DNA of 64,000 nucleotides, from positions 24,491,106-24,555,105 of the forward strand of contig CM037842.1 in assembly GCA_021234535.1 (NCBI GenBank), written 5' to 3'. The translations under genes were made by a program, and so were the position numbers. Shown one piece after another: positions 49,446 to 60,565 of the stretch (position 1 is the stretch's first letter; every line of letters starts with the position of its first letter). The notes beneath the pieces are model-generated. The model did not search any database. It worked only from the letters and a program-made list of their open reading frames with translations, and was not told the origin of the DNA. This DNA comes from Stichopus chloronotus (lineage: Eukaryota; Echinodermata; Holothuroidea; Aspidochirotida; Stichopodidae).

Positions 49446-51432
49446 GTAAGTTCCGACTTTCAGAGCTTCTAATCGGGAATTCCCCTTTTGATGAATCGTC
49501 CGCAGTATATGTAGTCGTTGAAAGGCAGGCTCTTCATGAATGAGGTTCGTAAATTAAATGAATTAAAGGGAAATATCTTTGTTACCTACATGGTAAAATG
49601 GAATTTGTTAGCTTAGTTAAACGAATAGGGAAAATGTGAAAGTTTCTTACAATGAAAATGAAAATCACAGATCTTAAGTAGAAAAATTATACAGTATAAA
49701 AGAAAACAAAGTTATACGATAAAGTTGTATCCATGCACTCTACTTAACTGTGTAATTGGATCATTACATTGGTAACAAATGGATATATAAAAGAATAAAA
49801 TAGGTCGATGAGTTACCCTTGAACCAAACATCTCTTTGACATGGCAAAACCAAACACATCCACAGAGATAGTTTCCCAGGAATCGATAGATTTCGGGCCG
49901 TGCGTCCAGATTAAATAAGGAAAACAACGACAAATCACTCTTGCAGAAAGCCCAATGTTATCACCTTTCCTAACTTTTGTGTTAAGTTCATCAGTTTAAC
50001 ATTTCGTCATAAGAAGAAACACGATACACATTATCAACGGATGTTACAATACAGTTCATGGTGGAAAGGCACCAGAGAGGGGACTGATTAGCTGTGAATT
50101 ATATTACAAAACCTTTTGTGAAAACAAGGCCATTTAAATGTCTATCTTACAAGAAATGGTATTTTGACGGGTTTTTCAATCTCATAGGTCAATGTAATGC
50201 TAGGGAAGAAAAGCATTGAAAGTGGTCAGAAGTTTAGGAAACCCCCGCTCAGGCAAAATTATGAAAGAATCATTAAGATATCGCCTACAATAATGAATAT
50301 TTGCATTAGGCAGACGAGAATTTTCAAGGTGGCACATAAATACATTGGCAAAACGTACACTAAGAGATGATCCCATAGCTACACTATATATATTTGCTTG
50401 AATAAATGATTATTGAAATTAAAATATGAACATCTTGCCAACTGTTCACATTTTTGCATTGGTACTATTAAATTCCAAAAGTTTTCTAGGTACCTGATTG
50501 TCCTTTGTTATTAATAAGTAGCACGTCTATGATGCCGCCAATCATGTCATTAGAACAAGTGATTTAAATGTAGAAATATGCAAAACCTGAAAGACTAACT
50601 TTAATTTCATCTCCACATATCGATCATCCCCACATCCTATCGATGTCCATATCTGCACAGATCGATCTTAAAGTGCACTCTATACCAATGAAATAAACTT
50701 GATAATGGTACTCCTAAATTACTAAGAAAAAAAAAACTTATTTTGGTGTCATCAAGATGACGTCACACCGTTAGTAAATGCTAACGCTTACTTACGAGCT
50801 TTTGAAGTAAGCATAGATGTACTTCTGTTAGTTGCAGTACTTACATGCAAGTGTCAAAAGAAATATTGCATAGTGACTGTACATGATTTGCTTTCATCGA
50901 GTCTATTTGAATAATGTACAAACTAGGTAGCGCAGCTATGATAGTGAAACATGAAGGATAGCATTCGACGTTTATGGTTAGAAAAACGAAAAAGAAGTAT
51001 GCAAAGTTTTTTTTACATCAACTGGCTGTAGTCTTTCAAAGGTACAAGCTTTAAACATATGAACAGAAACATAGATCAGAAGCTTTATCTACATAGTTCA
51101 TTGTAAGGACTTTCTGCAGTGAAAGTGGTTCAGAATAAGAATGGTTTAGCATGGCGTTGTTGTGAAATTAGTGTATCGGAGTACCTAGAATCTAATTATC
51201 GATTTACAGAAGTTAACCTTGTTTCAAGATATGATCTCGGGATGAATGCATCTCGCCACCAGGAAACATCCACAGGAATGTAACCGCCAGAACAGTTATA
51301 CAGTTCAGTTCTATTTTTAGTTTTCTCCAGTTGAATTTTGTTGATATGACCTTTCCAAATTCCGACGGGTCGTACAAAGTAACAAACAAAAGACAAAACC
51401 AAAACTACATGGACTGTGAAATGCGAAGTAAC

Positions 51433-51450
51433 TTGCGACAGTTTGCGATG
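51433..51450 (-). promoter_or_regulatory. Phased TCGCAA element (type II)
   Basis: TTGCGACAGTTTGCGATG on the plus strand, half-sites TTGCGAC and TTGCGAT exactly 10 bp apart. Aligned with 40563 in unit 1. Confidence 0.55.
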
Positions 51451-53201
51451 CCTTCTTCGCAATTGTGGTTCATTCCTATGTACACAGAATAAGACTAGCC
51501 ATGCGGAAGTTCTTGTGATTCTCACATTCTGTCAAAAGTGGTCTTATAAATATTGTGAATGACGCAAGCATCCACCTCTGCATCAAACTAATACACAGCT
51601 ATTAATTACTAGTTACAATAATTATGTTGTAGGGACGGGTCTAACTGGGGTGTCCCCATCCCCTTTGGAAAATGTTTGATTATGTAGAGTGGACTAGATG
51701 CAAAATGGTTACATATTTGATGCTGGATTTGCTGAATAAATGCGCATGAATCATTTCCGTTTATAAGTGATGATTCTTTTTTTTTTTTTTTTAAGTTTGC
51801 ACTGCAGGTGAAACAATCATTTTTCAACTTTACCTGAGTTTGTCTTATTCTAAATGTCGATTTGATAAAACTGTGGTTTTGAAAAAAAAAATATTTGATA
51901 CTCCCTTCTACCAATTCTATCCACTCTGTAGCTTAGAGAGTTCCTGGTCCAATGATATTCAACTGAGCTTGCTCAGTACGGTGATTGACTGACGCACCGA
52001 TAATTGGTCCAACGTTGCGAAATTCATACGCATAAAGAGTAGTAGTCTTCATACGTGTAGATTACTTCGGAGTAAACTGAATGATGCTAAAGTTATGTTC
52101 CTGTTCAAAAATTTTAATCGAAGACATCTTCCATGAGCTACATGTAGGTTTTTGGATTACTTCACGCTTATGTTTAGGTCAGAAACCAGTGCCTACCAGA
52201 GTCAGTTGTGCAAACTCCATGGCGGTACTGTTCAACTCACTCACTGACCTATATGTGCTGCATTGATCATCAAGTAACACCAGTGCATTCACTGTCCAGC
52301 TGCTGCAACGAGGAAACATGTCTGTGGAACGGTACTGAGGCATTTTTCATGCCGCAGTGACACAGGAAGGCTGGGGAAATATGTTACATTATATTACGAA
52401 TTATACTTGGAAATGTTTCCCAATTTCTTATCGTGGGAAAAATATTGAGCAACGGAAAAGTAAATATTATTACCCCAAATTACTTGATTTTGAGATTATC
52501 TCTTTGCTGCAGAGATTAAAACTTTAATTTTCTACTCGAAGGAAATCATTTTATTGGGATGTCTGCAAACCTTCAAATTTATCAGTAAAGATTCTGCAAA
52601 CGAAAAGAACAACATTCAAGAGCTATCATTCCTGTACCTGTGATGTAGTACAGTTCATATAATTCAGTGATTGTGTACTGTGTCGTCAACAACACATGAT
52701 TAACAAATATGTAATGTAAAAATGGTGAGTTTTTAATTAATGTTAGAACACAAAACTTCAATTTATGCCTTAAACCTGGATGTAGATTTACAGAACAGGA
52801 AACGACAGATAAAATATAGAGCAAAATAATTGACAGCACTTTCGCTGTTTTCTTTACCTTTTTCTTTAATTTCTGTTTTGTAAATATACAGTTTTTTTCA
52901 CAATTTTTACAGGTTTTCTTATAACATACACGAAGCTATTATACAACAGAATACAACAACATATTTAAGGATTTGACAGAATATTGTAAAATGTACATGT
53001 GTGTGTAATCCCAATGATGATGTAGCTAGATTTTGAGTTCTCAACAGTGATTTATGGCAGAAATCAACTGCTTGTACGGCTGCCTTCACTTTAAGTATGC
53101 AAGAAGTATGCTATAGGGCTATAAACATTGTGCACTGCTACGAGCGTCCGGTAACCATACCGGTAACCTGGAGACGCATCAACTCCAATAACGTGACTCT
53201 A

Positions 53202-53218
53202 CCCCCCCCCCCCCCCCA
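53202..53218. repeat. Poly-C run
   Basis: About 15 consecutive C residues just before a type I element. Similar C or G runs occur at about 39572, 47016, 47927, 48762, 55743, 58676, 59953 and 61099. Confidence 0.85.
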
Positions 53219-53227
53219 GTTCTCATA

Positions 53228-53252
53228 CCGTCGCAAAATGCCCAATGACTTA
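53228..53252 (+). promoter_or_regulatory. Type I element with NRF1-like half-site nearby
   Basis: CCGTCGCAAAATGCCCAATG, followed by CATGCGCAG at 53272-53280. Confidence 0.55.
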
Positions 53253-53634
53253 CAACTGAGGGATATCTATACATGCGCAGTCAGTCATTGTTTTGTAAAA
53301 ACTAACAAGACATTACCTTCTCAGGTTACACAAGTCCATGCTTCAGTTACAGTGAATGGTTGTCGCTGTCGATGCAATAGTTTTCCGGCAGCTTGTGACC
53401 TGTTTACATCGTCAGGTGGGTCCTACCTTCTTTGCAACTTTTTTTGTCTCGCAAATAAACCCCCGGTGACAATGACAGTTTTGCGATGTCCTCAGCTGAC
53501 TGTATATGTGTTTATTCCTCCTAGAAAAGGATCCGCGCATAATACATCATAAATAGTCTTGCTTCAGTCGCTGTGTCATTCACTGTATGCTGTGGACGCT
53601 CTTTTAAACAAATTTATCCTCGTGGAATAACTCG
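53253..53634 (+). other. Candidate non-coding first exon 2a (5' end unknown)
   Basis: Ends at ATAACTCG/GTGAGTTATT (GT 53635), aligned with donor 43755 in unit 1. The last ATG before the donor meets a stop within seven codons. Confidence 0.45.
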
Positions 53635-54330
53635 GTGAGTTATTTATTATTCGTTAAGCTGGACAATAATAAATCGACTGTTAAAGCATTGCTCTTTCTT
53701 ATATCATTGGTAATTACGTTGAGCTTGCAATTTCATTCGAAGTGGTGGGATTTTTGCGTGAAAATACTCAAAGTAGTTCATTAAAGCTTTCTTAACTTGC
53801 TGAACTCATAGCAAAGTAGTGAAAAGTTGTTTTTTAAATTCTTAGAGTTTCATAAATTTACGAATATGAGGAGAATTCTTTCTTATTTCAAAATCTCCTT
53901 TTTAGTGTTTTTATATTGCATTGGTCATAAAGTTGATATTTTTTATCAGATTCTAGAATAAGTGTCATCAACTCAAACGACAGGTGAATAGGGATTAATA
54001 AGGGCTTTTGATTAAAGCTCTAAATGTCTTAACTGAAAACTGTTTGAGTTCGAAATTTGATTTTGTGTTCTGATTTCTGATTGCAGGCAGGATTGTATGT
54101 ATGTGTGTGTGTTGTGTTGTGTGTGTGTGTGCGGGGGGTTAGCTCTCAACTGCCCATTACATGTACTTAAAGATTATGAGAAAAAAAATTGTGAACGAAA
54201 TATCATACATCATCCCATGTTGGTGTACGGCTGGCTCATTGACTTGCTAAAGTCGTCGGCCTTACTCACGTTTTCTAATTGATAATGTTCCAGGCACTGC
54301 ACGCTTCCTGTTTCCTTAACTTTAACACCT

Positions 54331-54352
54331 CCGTGGCAAACCATCGCAAACC
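54331..54352 (+). promoter_or_regulatory. Phased TCGCAA element (type II)
   Basis: CCGTGGCAAACCATCGCAAA: GTGGCAA and ATCGCAA 10 bp apart, one substitution from consensus. Confidence 0.5.
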
Positions 54353-54548
54353 GATACACTTGTATTACGTTAGGCGATTTTGAAGCATTCAAAAACTGCG
54401 TGGAAATTGATAGGAATTGACGTGTGTTTTTCATTCTGGTTTTACTGTGTGTAGTTCACTATCACGGTAGTGTTCTGTGTGGATTCTCTCATTTAGATTC
54501 TTTATGAATAGCCTACTAAATAGCAGTGGTCCTTCCATGCAACAAAAT

Positions 54549-54570
54549 GTGCAAAATGCCTGATCATTTG
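54549..54570 (+). promoter_or_regulatory. Decayed type I element
   Basis: GTGCAAAATGCCTGATCATT aligns with the element at 45004. A donor-like AAGAG/GTAGGT follows at 54646. Confidence 0.4.
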
Positions 54571-55742
54571 AAGTAAATGTCCAACACTCCTTCAAAGGGT
54601 CTTCCCTTTTCATGACACGTTCAGGGTGTCTGTAGTCGCTAAGAGGTAGGTGCTTTTTTTCATTTTGACACTGCTAGTACATTATCAAAGTTATTCAAAT
54701 CTTTAAAACATACCTGTGTTCAGGAAACTGACTTGCTCCAATATATCTCCGTAACAGCCGTTCAAAACTGTGTGCATAAACTTTGCTTTAGAACATGACT
54801 TGTGACCAGTTTATGTCCACCAATCATTATAGGTTACCAATCTACCTAAAACTGCATACGTGGCATTAAATAGCTACAAATAGAGGATAACTGAACAGGC
54901 GTCTTTCTCGACTATGTGGATGGTTTACGTTTCAGTCTTGATAGCTTGATTCATTTATTCACCTCAAATTACGGTCAATTACTGTTGCAGTCAGTAAACG
55001 TTGTTCTACGGTCTAGTACGAAACAAGATCAACGCAATTTGCAAAACCTAAATGAAACCATTTTACCTTAGTACGTTGAAAACATTGGAAAATATTCGAG
55101 CAGTCACTTGAATCAATACACGTCTTATATTGCTTTACATGACTTTTATTAGTGAAACTGAAATTTATTTGAGATCATTTTTACGCGAGTTCATCAATCA
55201 ATCAATATCAAGTTAATACAGGATAAATAATTCCAAGGTCACATCAACTTGAAATTTATCTGAAAGTTATCATATTAACTTGAAAGTTATCATTATGGGC
55301 GTTTCATTTCTCCAACTCAAAACAAGAAATTCCAACAATCTTCGAATCGTGATAATTGGACCTTAAAAATATATTTGGGTGGAATATGATACTTTTCTTT
55401 CACTTTTCAGCCTTATTAACTTACTTGTCAGATTTCGCATGTGTAACTTGAATGAAATCAATCCGTTCGAAAGACAAAACCACACAATGCCTACCGGTGA
55501 CTCGGAATGTAATACAATCGTAAATCCAAGTTGCGTGCAAATAAATTTCCAGTGATCCTTCCATAATATATTCCTCCGAATATTACTAACATTACTTCTC
55601 AATGAAATACTTATCCTTATTTTACCTTCGACACATCGTTATCTCCTGTTTGGGTTATCTTAGAATTTGTAATGTTCCTACCCTAACCCTCAGTGGTGGA
55701 TTTTTTTTTTATTCAGTACCGTTTTCGCTCATGACCTCAATG

Positions 55743-55766
55743 TGGGGGGGGGGGAGGGGGGGGGGA
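55743..55766. repeat. G-rich run with quadruplex potential
   Basis: Two G runs of about 10 or more separated by one A, directly before the phased element at 55774. Confidence 0.8.
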
Positions 55767-55773
55767 TTGTTTA

Positions 55774-55793
55774 CCGTCGCAAACCATCGCATG
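55774..55793 (+). promoter_or_regulatory. Phased TCGCAA element (type II)
   Basis: CCGTCGCAAACCATCGCATG, half-sites 10 bp apart. A donor-like GTAAGT follows at 55936. Confidence 0.55.
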
Positions 55794-55935
55794 TTGCTAT
55801 AGTCGATGGAGCTGTCCTTTACCCCGGTTTAATTCTCATAAACAAGGGCAATAGCTGTCGCTGGGTGGGTGCTTTCCTTTAAAGAAGTGGAAATTTGTTC
55901 GACATTTCTTCATGTCGAGATTTCGTGAAACTTCT
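55794..55935 (+). other. Candidate non-coding first exon 2b (5' end unknown)
   Basis: Ends at ACTTCT/GTAAGTGTAAC (GT 55936), partner of donor 45777. The conserved block TTTAAAGAAGTGGAAATTTG precedes it in this copy. Confidence 0.45.
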
Positions 55936-56689
55936 GTAAGTGTAACATAAAACAACAGCTCCCTCAGTGCTATTATTACGTCTAATCGTTACCATTGTTT
56001 CGTATATCAATCAGTCCAGCTCTATCTACCGTAATCATCGTAATAATGATCGCAGTCAGATATTACTGCAGAATTCATTGTGATAATTAAAACGTATTAG
56101 TTGTTATCTGATTTACTTCCATGCTCGTCCTTCAGTCAGTTACTGCATTGAGTCTATCGCATCTTTTGGACAACTAGACTTCTAGGCAACAGACTAGACA
56201 TAAAATGGTTTGGGGTGTTCTCTATTTACCTCTGATTTAAAAATAAAATACTGGACATGAAAACATACACGTCTTAAGCAAATCGCATGATGGCTATCAA
56301 CTGCAATAAAATCAATGTCCAAAGAGGATGACATGGATAAAATATATTCAAAGTTTTAATGCCGCTCGCCTTTCTTTCCCAACGAGTCACATTGATGTAT
56401 CAGTTTCTAATGTACTAACGTTAATTTTTGTATTGCGTTCATTCGTTCAGAAATGAAAAGGGACATAGCCGTCCAAAGTACACTTACAATAAAAGAATTT
56501 AATCACAGTGACGATTTTTAATTTGTAACCAAATTGTGACTGAGTCTTGACAAATCCGTTTCAATGTGAATTTAGTTTACAAGCAAATTACTTCAGTTAC
56601 TGTGTCACATTCAACACATGGTAACGAATTAGTGACGTGGAGGACATAGACATCTTAGTAAATTTCAGAGTTACATTAACAAAGAGAAA

Positions 56690-56775
56690 TATAATAATAA
56701 CAATAATAATAATAACAATAATAGTAATAGTAATGATAATAATGATACTATTACTACTACTACTAATAACAATAA
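56690..56775. repeat. ATA/AATA microsatellite (LINE 3' tail)
   Basis: Run of ATA, ATAAT and ACTACT units at the 3' end of the LINE. Confidence 0.8.
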
Positions 56776-57300
56776 TTGCATTTATATAGCGCACACTTCT
56801 ACCGAAACTATATGCGGTGGCGCTTTACAAACATCTACTTAAAAAAGGAAAAATTAGTGGGTGGTCATCCCGAACAGGTATGTCTTAAGCTTACTCCTAA
56901 AACTAGTGAAAGAACCACACGACTAAAGTTCTGTCTGTAGGTAAGTTATTCCATTCCCTCGGGCCTGCCTCAGAAAACGCCCTATCACCGAATGCATTCG
57001 TCCTACTGAGTTCTCTTTACAACGTAATTAACTGAAGTCCTAAGAGAGTACCCACTTTCCTTCTGAATAAAATATTTTTCCATGTAATCGGGAGCCATGG
57101 CATTGATACATTTGTATGACAAACATAAGAGTCTGAAAAGTATTCTGTACCTAACGGGGAGCCAGTGAAATTCTTTTAAACACCCAGTAGTACTATCTAA
57201 CCTTCTCCTATTGAATATCAGTTTTGCAGCAACATTTTGCACCCTTTGCAACTTTTCAAATGATGAATTAGGTTAGCCATACAATAACGTACAACAATAA
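56690..57300 (-). mobile_element. 5'-truncated LINE (non-LTR retrotransposon) 3' end
   Basis: A minus-strand frame at 57003-57251 reads MQRVQNVAAKLI, then LKEFHWLPVRYRILFRLLCL and YKCINAMAPDYM. This is the well-known C-terminal stretch of non-LTR reverse transcriptases: LQ...N.AAR....., then L..LHWLPV..RI..K......., then APPYL. Its 3' side holds ATTTATATAGCGC and GCGCTTTACAA words and ends in a TAA-type microsatellite (56690-56775). Unit 1 lacks the whole block at the aligned point near 46540, so the insertion followed the duplication. Confidence 0.8.
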
Positions 57301-57423
57301 ACTGATGAATTTTTGACGATTGATTTATAGCATACACCAACTTCATTTTCCAATTTATTCCACCACTTTGCCAGGTTTGTACATTCTTACACTAAGTCTA
57401 ACAAAATCACATGTCACGTTCTT

Positions 57424-57440
57424 AAACGCCCAATAGCCTT
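57424..57440 (+). promoter_or_regulatory. Partial type I element with NRF1-like half-site
   Basis: AAACGCCCAATAGCCTT keeps the right half of type I. CATGCGCAT follows at 57459-57467. Aligned with 46651-46689. Confidence 0.4.
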
Positions 57441-57615
57441 AAGGTAGCAGTGTCTAGTCATGCGCATCTAGTCAGTTCGATATATACCTTTGTCGTTTGT
57501 GGAGTTTCTTGAGGGACGGAAACGTACAGTGAACAAATTCATGCTCGAAGATTTCTGACATAACCGAACTGTTTACACACTGATAAGGTCTCCACGTTAT
57601 TGGACGTCAGGACCT

Positions 57616-57645
57616 GTTTGCGACAGTTTGCGATGGACGCTCGCC
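57616..57645 (-). promoter_or_regulatory. Phased TCGCAA element (type II), long form
   Basis: GTTTGCGACAGTTTGCGATG on the plus strand, followed by GACGCTCGCC. Half-sites are 10 bp apart. The GACGCTCGC extension is shared with the elements at 40563 and 43606. Confidence 0.6.
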
Positions 57646-57782
57646 ACAAGTCGATACGTTATGGAATTCGTTTATTCATAAAAAGAACGATCACATAGCA
57701 TATCGGGCTTAGTGTTAGATTACACCGTGCGAGTCATGTCATGGGAATGATTTTTATCAAAATATCGTTATAGGATAACTCG
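57646..57782 (+). other. Candidate non-coding first exon 2c (5' end unknown)
   Basis: Ends at ATAACTCG/GTGAGTTACAAC (GT 57783), partner of donor 46959, with aligned sequence across the junction. Confidence 0.5.
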
Positions 57783-59013
57783 GTGAGTTACAACTTTATT
57801 TTTTAATCTGCACCACATTAAATACATATCTTTTTGCTATTTTTGAACATTGGAAATTATATCGAGCTAATAACGTCATTAACATTGCTTTGAACACTGT
57901 ACAAATTATCCAGGGAGAAATTTTCCAGAAAAACGTAAACCTTCATTTGTGAAGGTTTTGGGTTTTCCACCCATATTTGTGCAATGGTGAGGAATATCCT
58001 TGCTTTACATGCTTTCACAATCTTAGTGGTGGTGAATTGAAGTATAATTGTAATCAGCGATTTTAATGCAGTGCCGTAGCTAAATTGGGAGGAAGAGGGA
58101 GGAGGAAGGGGAGAGGTAGTAACTTCCCACCTTGGCTCTGAAATATAAAAAAAAAAAATTGGAGATTTGCCTTTTGAGATCATCAAGTAGCACATGGTCA
58201 ACGCACGGTTTTCCCACGTTGAAGGAATGAGGTCTTAGGCTGTAAGACGGGATTGCATATACCATTGGGCCTGAACAGGCATAGATTCAATTGCAGCCAG
58301 TTTCACCATGTGGGGTGTACACAGAAGAGGTAAATGGGTATAGCACAACACGGATTCCCCGTCGACATTCAACCAAAAATCGCCTCTGACTTGTGAAGTA
58401 CTGCTTCTTATTCGGCTTACGACATGTCTTTTCAATCATTCTGTACCAAACTTTGCAGTCTTTTGACGCTACCACTGGCAGGGCTACAAAGTTGGGTAAT
58501 TTTAAGCCTAATTTTTCAACTTAGGCTTTTTGCAAAGGTCGTTGACTCAGAAAAAAAAAATTGATACTTTGGCTTCTGCTGGAGGAAATTTTGCACCAAA
58601 CGGAATGATTCCGTCACAGCGTATAAGTATGCTGACAGTGGCGGTGCCATACGTCAGACGTAGCACTTGGTGATGGGGGGGGGGGGGATATGTTCTGGAA
58701 TTTGGAGGTACACTGCAGATGCGTTGTACAGCAGAGAAACAGATACTACTACGAGAACAAAGAAAGAGATGATCTTAAAAGAAGTGAAAGAAGAGATCAG
58801 TTTGAGCTACAGCCATGCATGTCTGTAGGCCTGCCGATTATATCTCTCCAGTGTAGATAACTATACTGTGCTTGGCGACCACCTATCTATGATCCTTTCC
58901 ATTCAATTTTCAAGTTTTCAAAGATTCAGTCCCAGTGGAATGGCAATTTAATAGTATTTAACATGGTGTGGTATCTGCACATTGCGCAACGATGGCTGTA
59001 TATCACAACCACG

Positions 59014-59043
59014 TGCCGCAAAGCGTCGCAAGCTGTCGCGCGG
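59014..59043 (+). promoter_or_regulatory. Triple phased TCGCAA element (type II)
   Basis: Three half-sites in register, CCGCAA, GTCGCAA and GTCGCG, each 10 bp from the next, in TGCCGCAAAGCGTCGCAAGC and the following TGTCGCGCGG. Confidence 0.6.
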
Positions 59044-60377
59044 TCGTTCATAACAGTTCTGTACTAACATGATTGCTTCCTTTTTCGTTTCGGTAACCAA
59101 AAATAGTTTTTTGTACCTCTAAAAATTTAGACAGGACAATGAATATTCAACGTTCCCGATAATGTTTATTTTATTTTCCTTTTTCATTGATTTCCGGTTA
59201 TGAACAATCCACTTTCTACTATGATCTTTCTATGAAGTTTGTGTTGTGTAACGTTCGGCCGCCAGTGGACCTGCATTTGACGTACACTCTTTTGGAAAAC
59301 CAGCTCATGAAACGTGTAAACCAGAGAGCTGTGTAACAACTCCACGTGTTAAAGTTTCCATCACATTTCAAAGACATAAAAAGGTAATTAAGGTTATAAA
59401 TAGACCCACACTGGCATGTTCAGTGACTATTGATATTCAATAGTCTGAAGTGTCCTATTTGGGTGTCTTTCCTGTGAGAGAGAAATAATGCCTTTTTATA
59501 GTGTCTATATTTGGCCGATTCTGGATATTAAAGAAAAAATACTGTAAGACCAGTTTTGTTACAGGGCCTTTTTTTTCTATTTGAGACGTGTCCCCCAAAA
59601 GTCGAACTCAAGGCCTCACACACAAGAAAAAAAAACATTAAGCCAGAACGTCAAGGGGCATTCCATCCTAGAACACATACAGACAGTGGTGACAGGGCTG
59701 GGGATCGAAAGTTACCAACCCAGCATAGTAAAGGAGCATAGTAAAGTGAAAAAGCACCTACGGAATCTGGGATGCGATTTTTAGCAAAAGAGTGGATGTG
59801 TTGTCTAAAATATTTGTAGCTAAACGGACCCGGACCCCATAACCAACACCCCACATTGAAAGGGCTTTTGACCAATCGCAAAACAAAGGAACGGGCATTT
59901 TGAAGGGTGGACACATTTGCACTCGACTTCCCTTTTTGATTGGACATATGTTCCCCCCCCCCCCCCTTTCAAACTCTCACTTTTCGATCCAAATTTGTCT
60001 ATTTGTAGCAGAATCTGAATGAACGTTTAACATTGTGTGTCTCAATTTCTTAGGCACTTTTTAGCTGGTTGCTGATCACTGTGTATTGACTATTGTGTAT
60101 AGTTAAACAATTAATGCTACTTCAGTGAAAGGAACATTTGATGTCGTAAACTGCAGAGCCTCTTAAGTCTCACAAGTTAGTTCACTCCAATTATGCAAAT
60201 AAAAAGTGTGTATTTACTTAGCATATACAAAGTGGTTGAACTGTCGATAATAATGTTACTGACTGAATCCTTGTGTTACAATTAAACTTACCACTTTTTT
60301 CTTCTTATCATGTTTGATTACTTTTGTGCGTTATGTTATTATCTCACTTGTTCACCGCATACTACTTAACTATACAA

Positions 60378-60402
60378 CCGTCGCAAAACGCCCAATGATT
60401 TG
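60378..60402 (+). promoter_or_regulatory. Type I element, best consensus copy
   Basis: CCGTCGCAAAACGCCCAATG then ATTTG, the copy closest to the family consensus. Partner of 49319. Confidence 0.6.
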
Positions 60403-60565
60403 CTTCTGTTCACAGTTCGTGGAAACGATGCTTTGATTAATTTAACTGGTGGCGCACATGTCCCCCGTGCACTTATCGACAGACATCGAAGTAACGGAAG
60501 TGAACAGCTCCTGAACAGAAATCCTCATTTGATGACTGGTTCACAGTATCTGAAGCTGCTGTAAG
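60403..60565 (+). other. Candidate non-coding first exon 2d (5' end unknown)
   Basis: Ends at TGTAAG/GTAGGCTG (GT 60566), about 1.25 kb before the CARD exon. It is the nearest candidate leader to that exon. Confidence 0.4.

Larger units (their letters stand above)
39430..50280 (+). repeat. Segmental tandem duplication, unit 1 (about 11 kb)
   Basis: It aligns by eye, in order and same strand, with 50485-61200. Anchors (unit 1 / unit 2) are 39431/50486, 39636/50671, 40480/51370, 43735/53615, 44890/54420, 45545/55712, 45900/56080, 46490/56650, 46905/57730, 47185/57950, 48980/60060, 49300/60355 and 50000/61050. The offset is about 11.0 kb at both ends and falls to 9.5-10.2 kb in the middle. The change is explained in part by extra sequence with a hAT fragment in unit 1 and a LINE in unit 2. 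Divergence is clear, so the event is old. Confidence 0.75.

Noticed and set aside
53097..53552. 151-codon open frame in unit 2
   Set aside because: It crosses a poly-C run and a type I motif. No matching frame was found in the aligned part of unit 1, and it shows no recognisable domain.
59556..59947. Possible tRNA-derived SINE (GAGTTCGACTTTTGGG on the minus strand resembles a B box)
   Set aside because: No convincing A box at the right distance and no second copy found in the window.
40563..60402. Interpretation of the phased motif as tRNA or snRNA gene promoters
   Set aside because: No tRNA cloverleaf, snRNA body or T-run terminator follows the copies. Donor-like sites follow instead.
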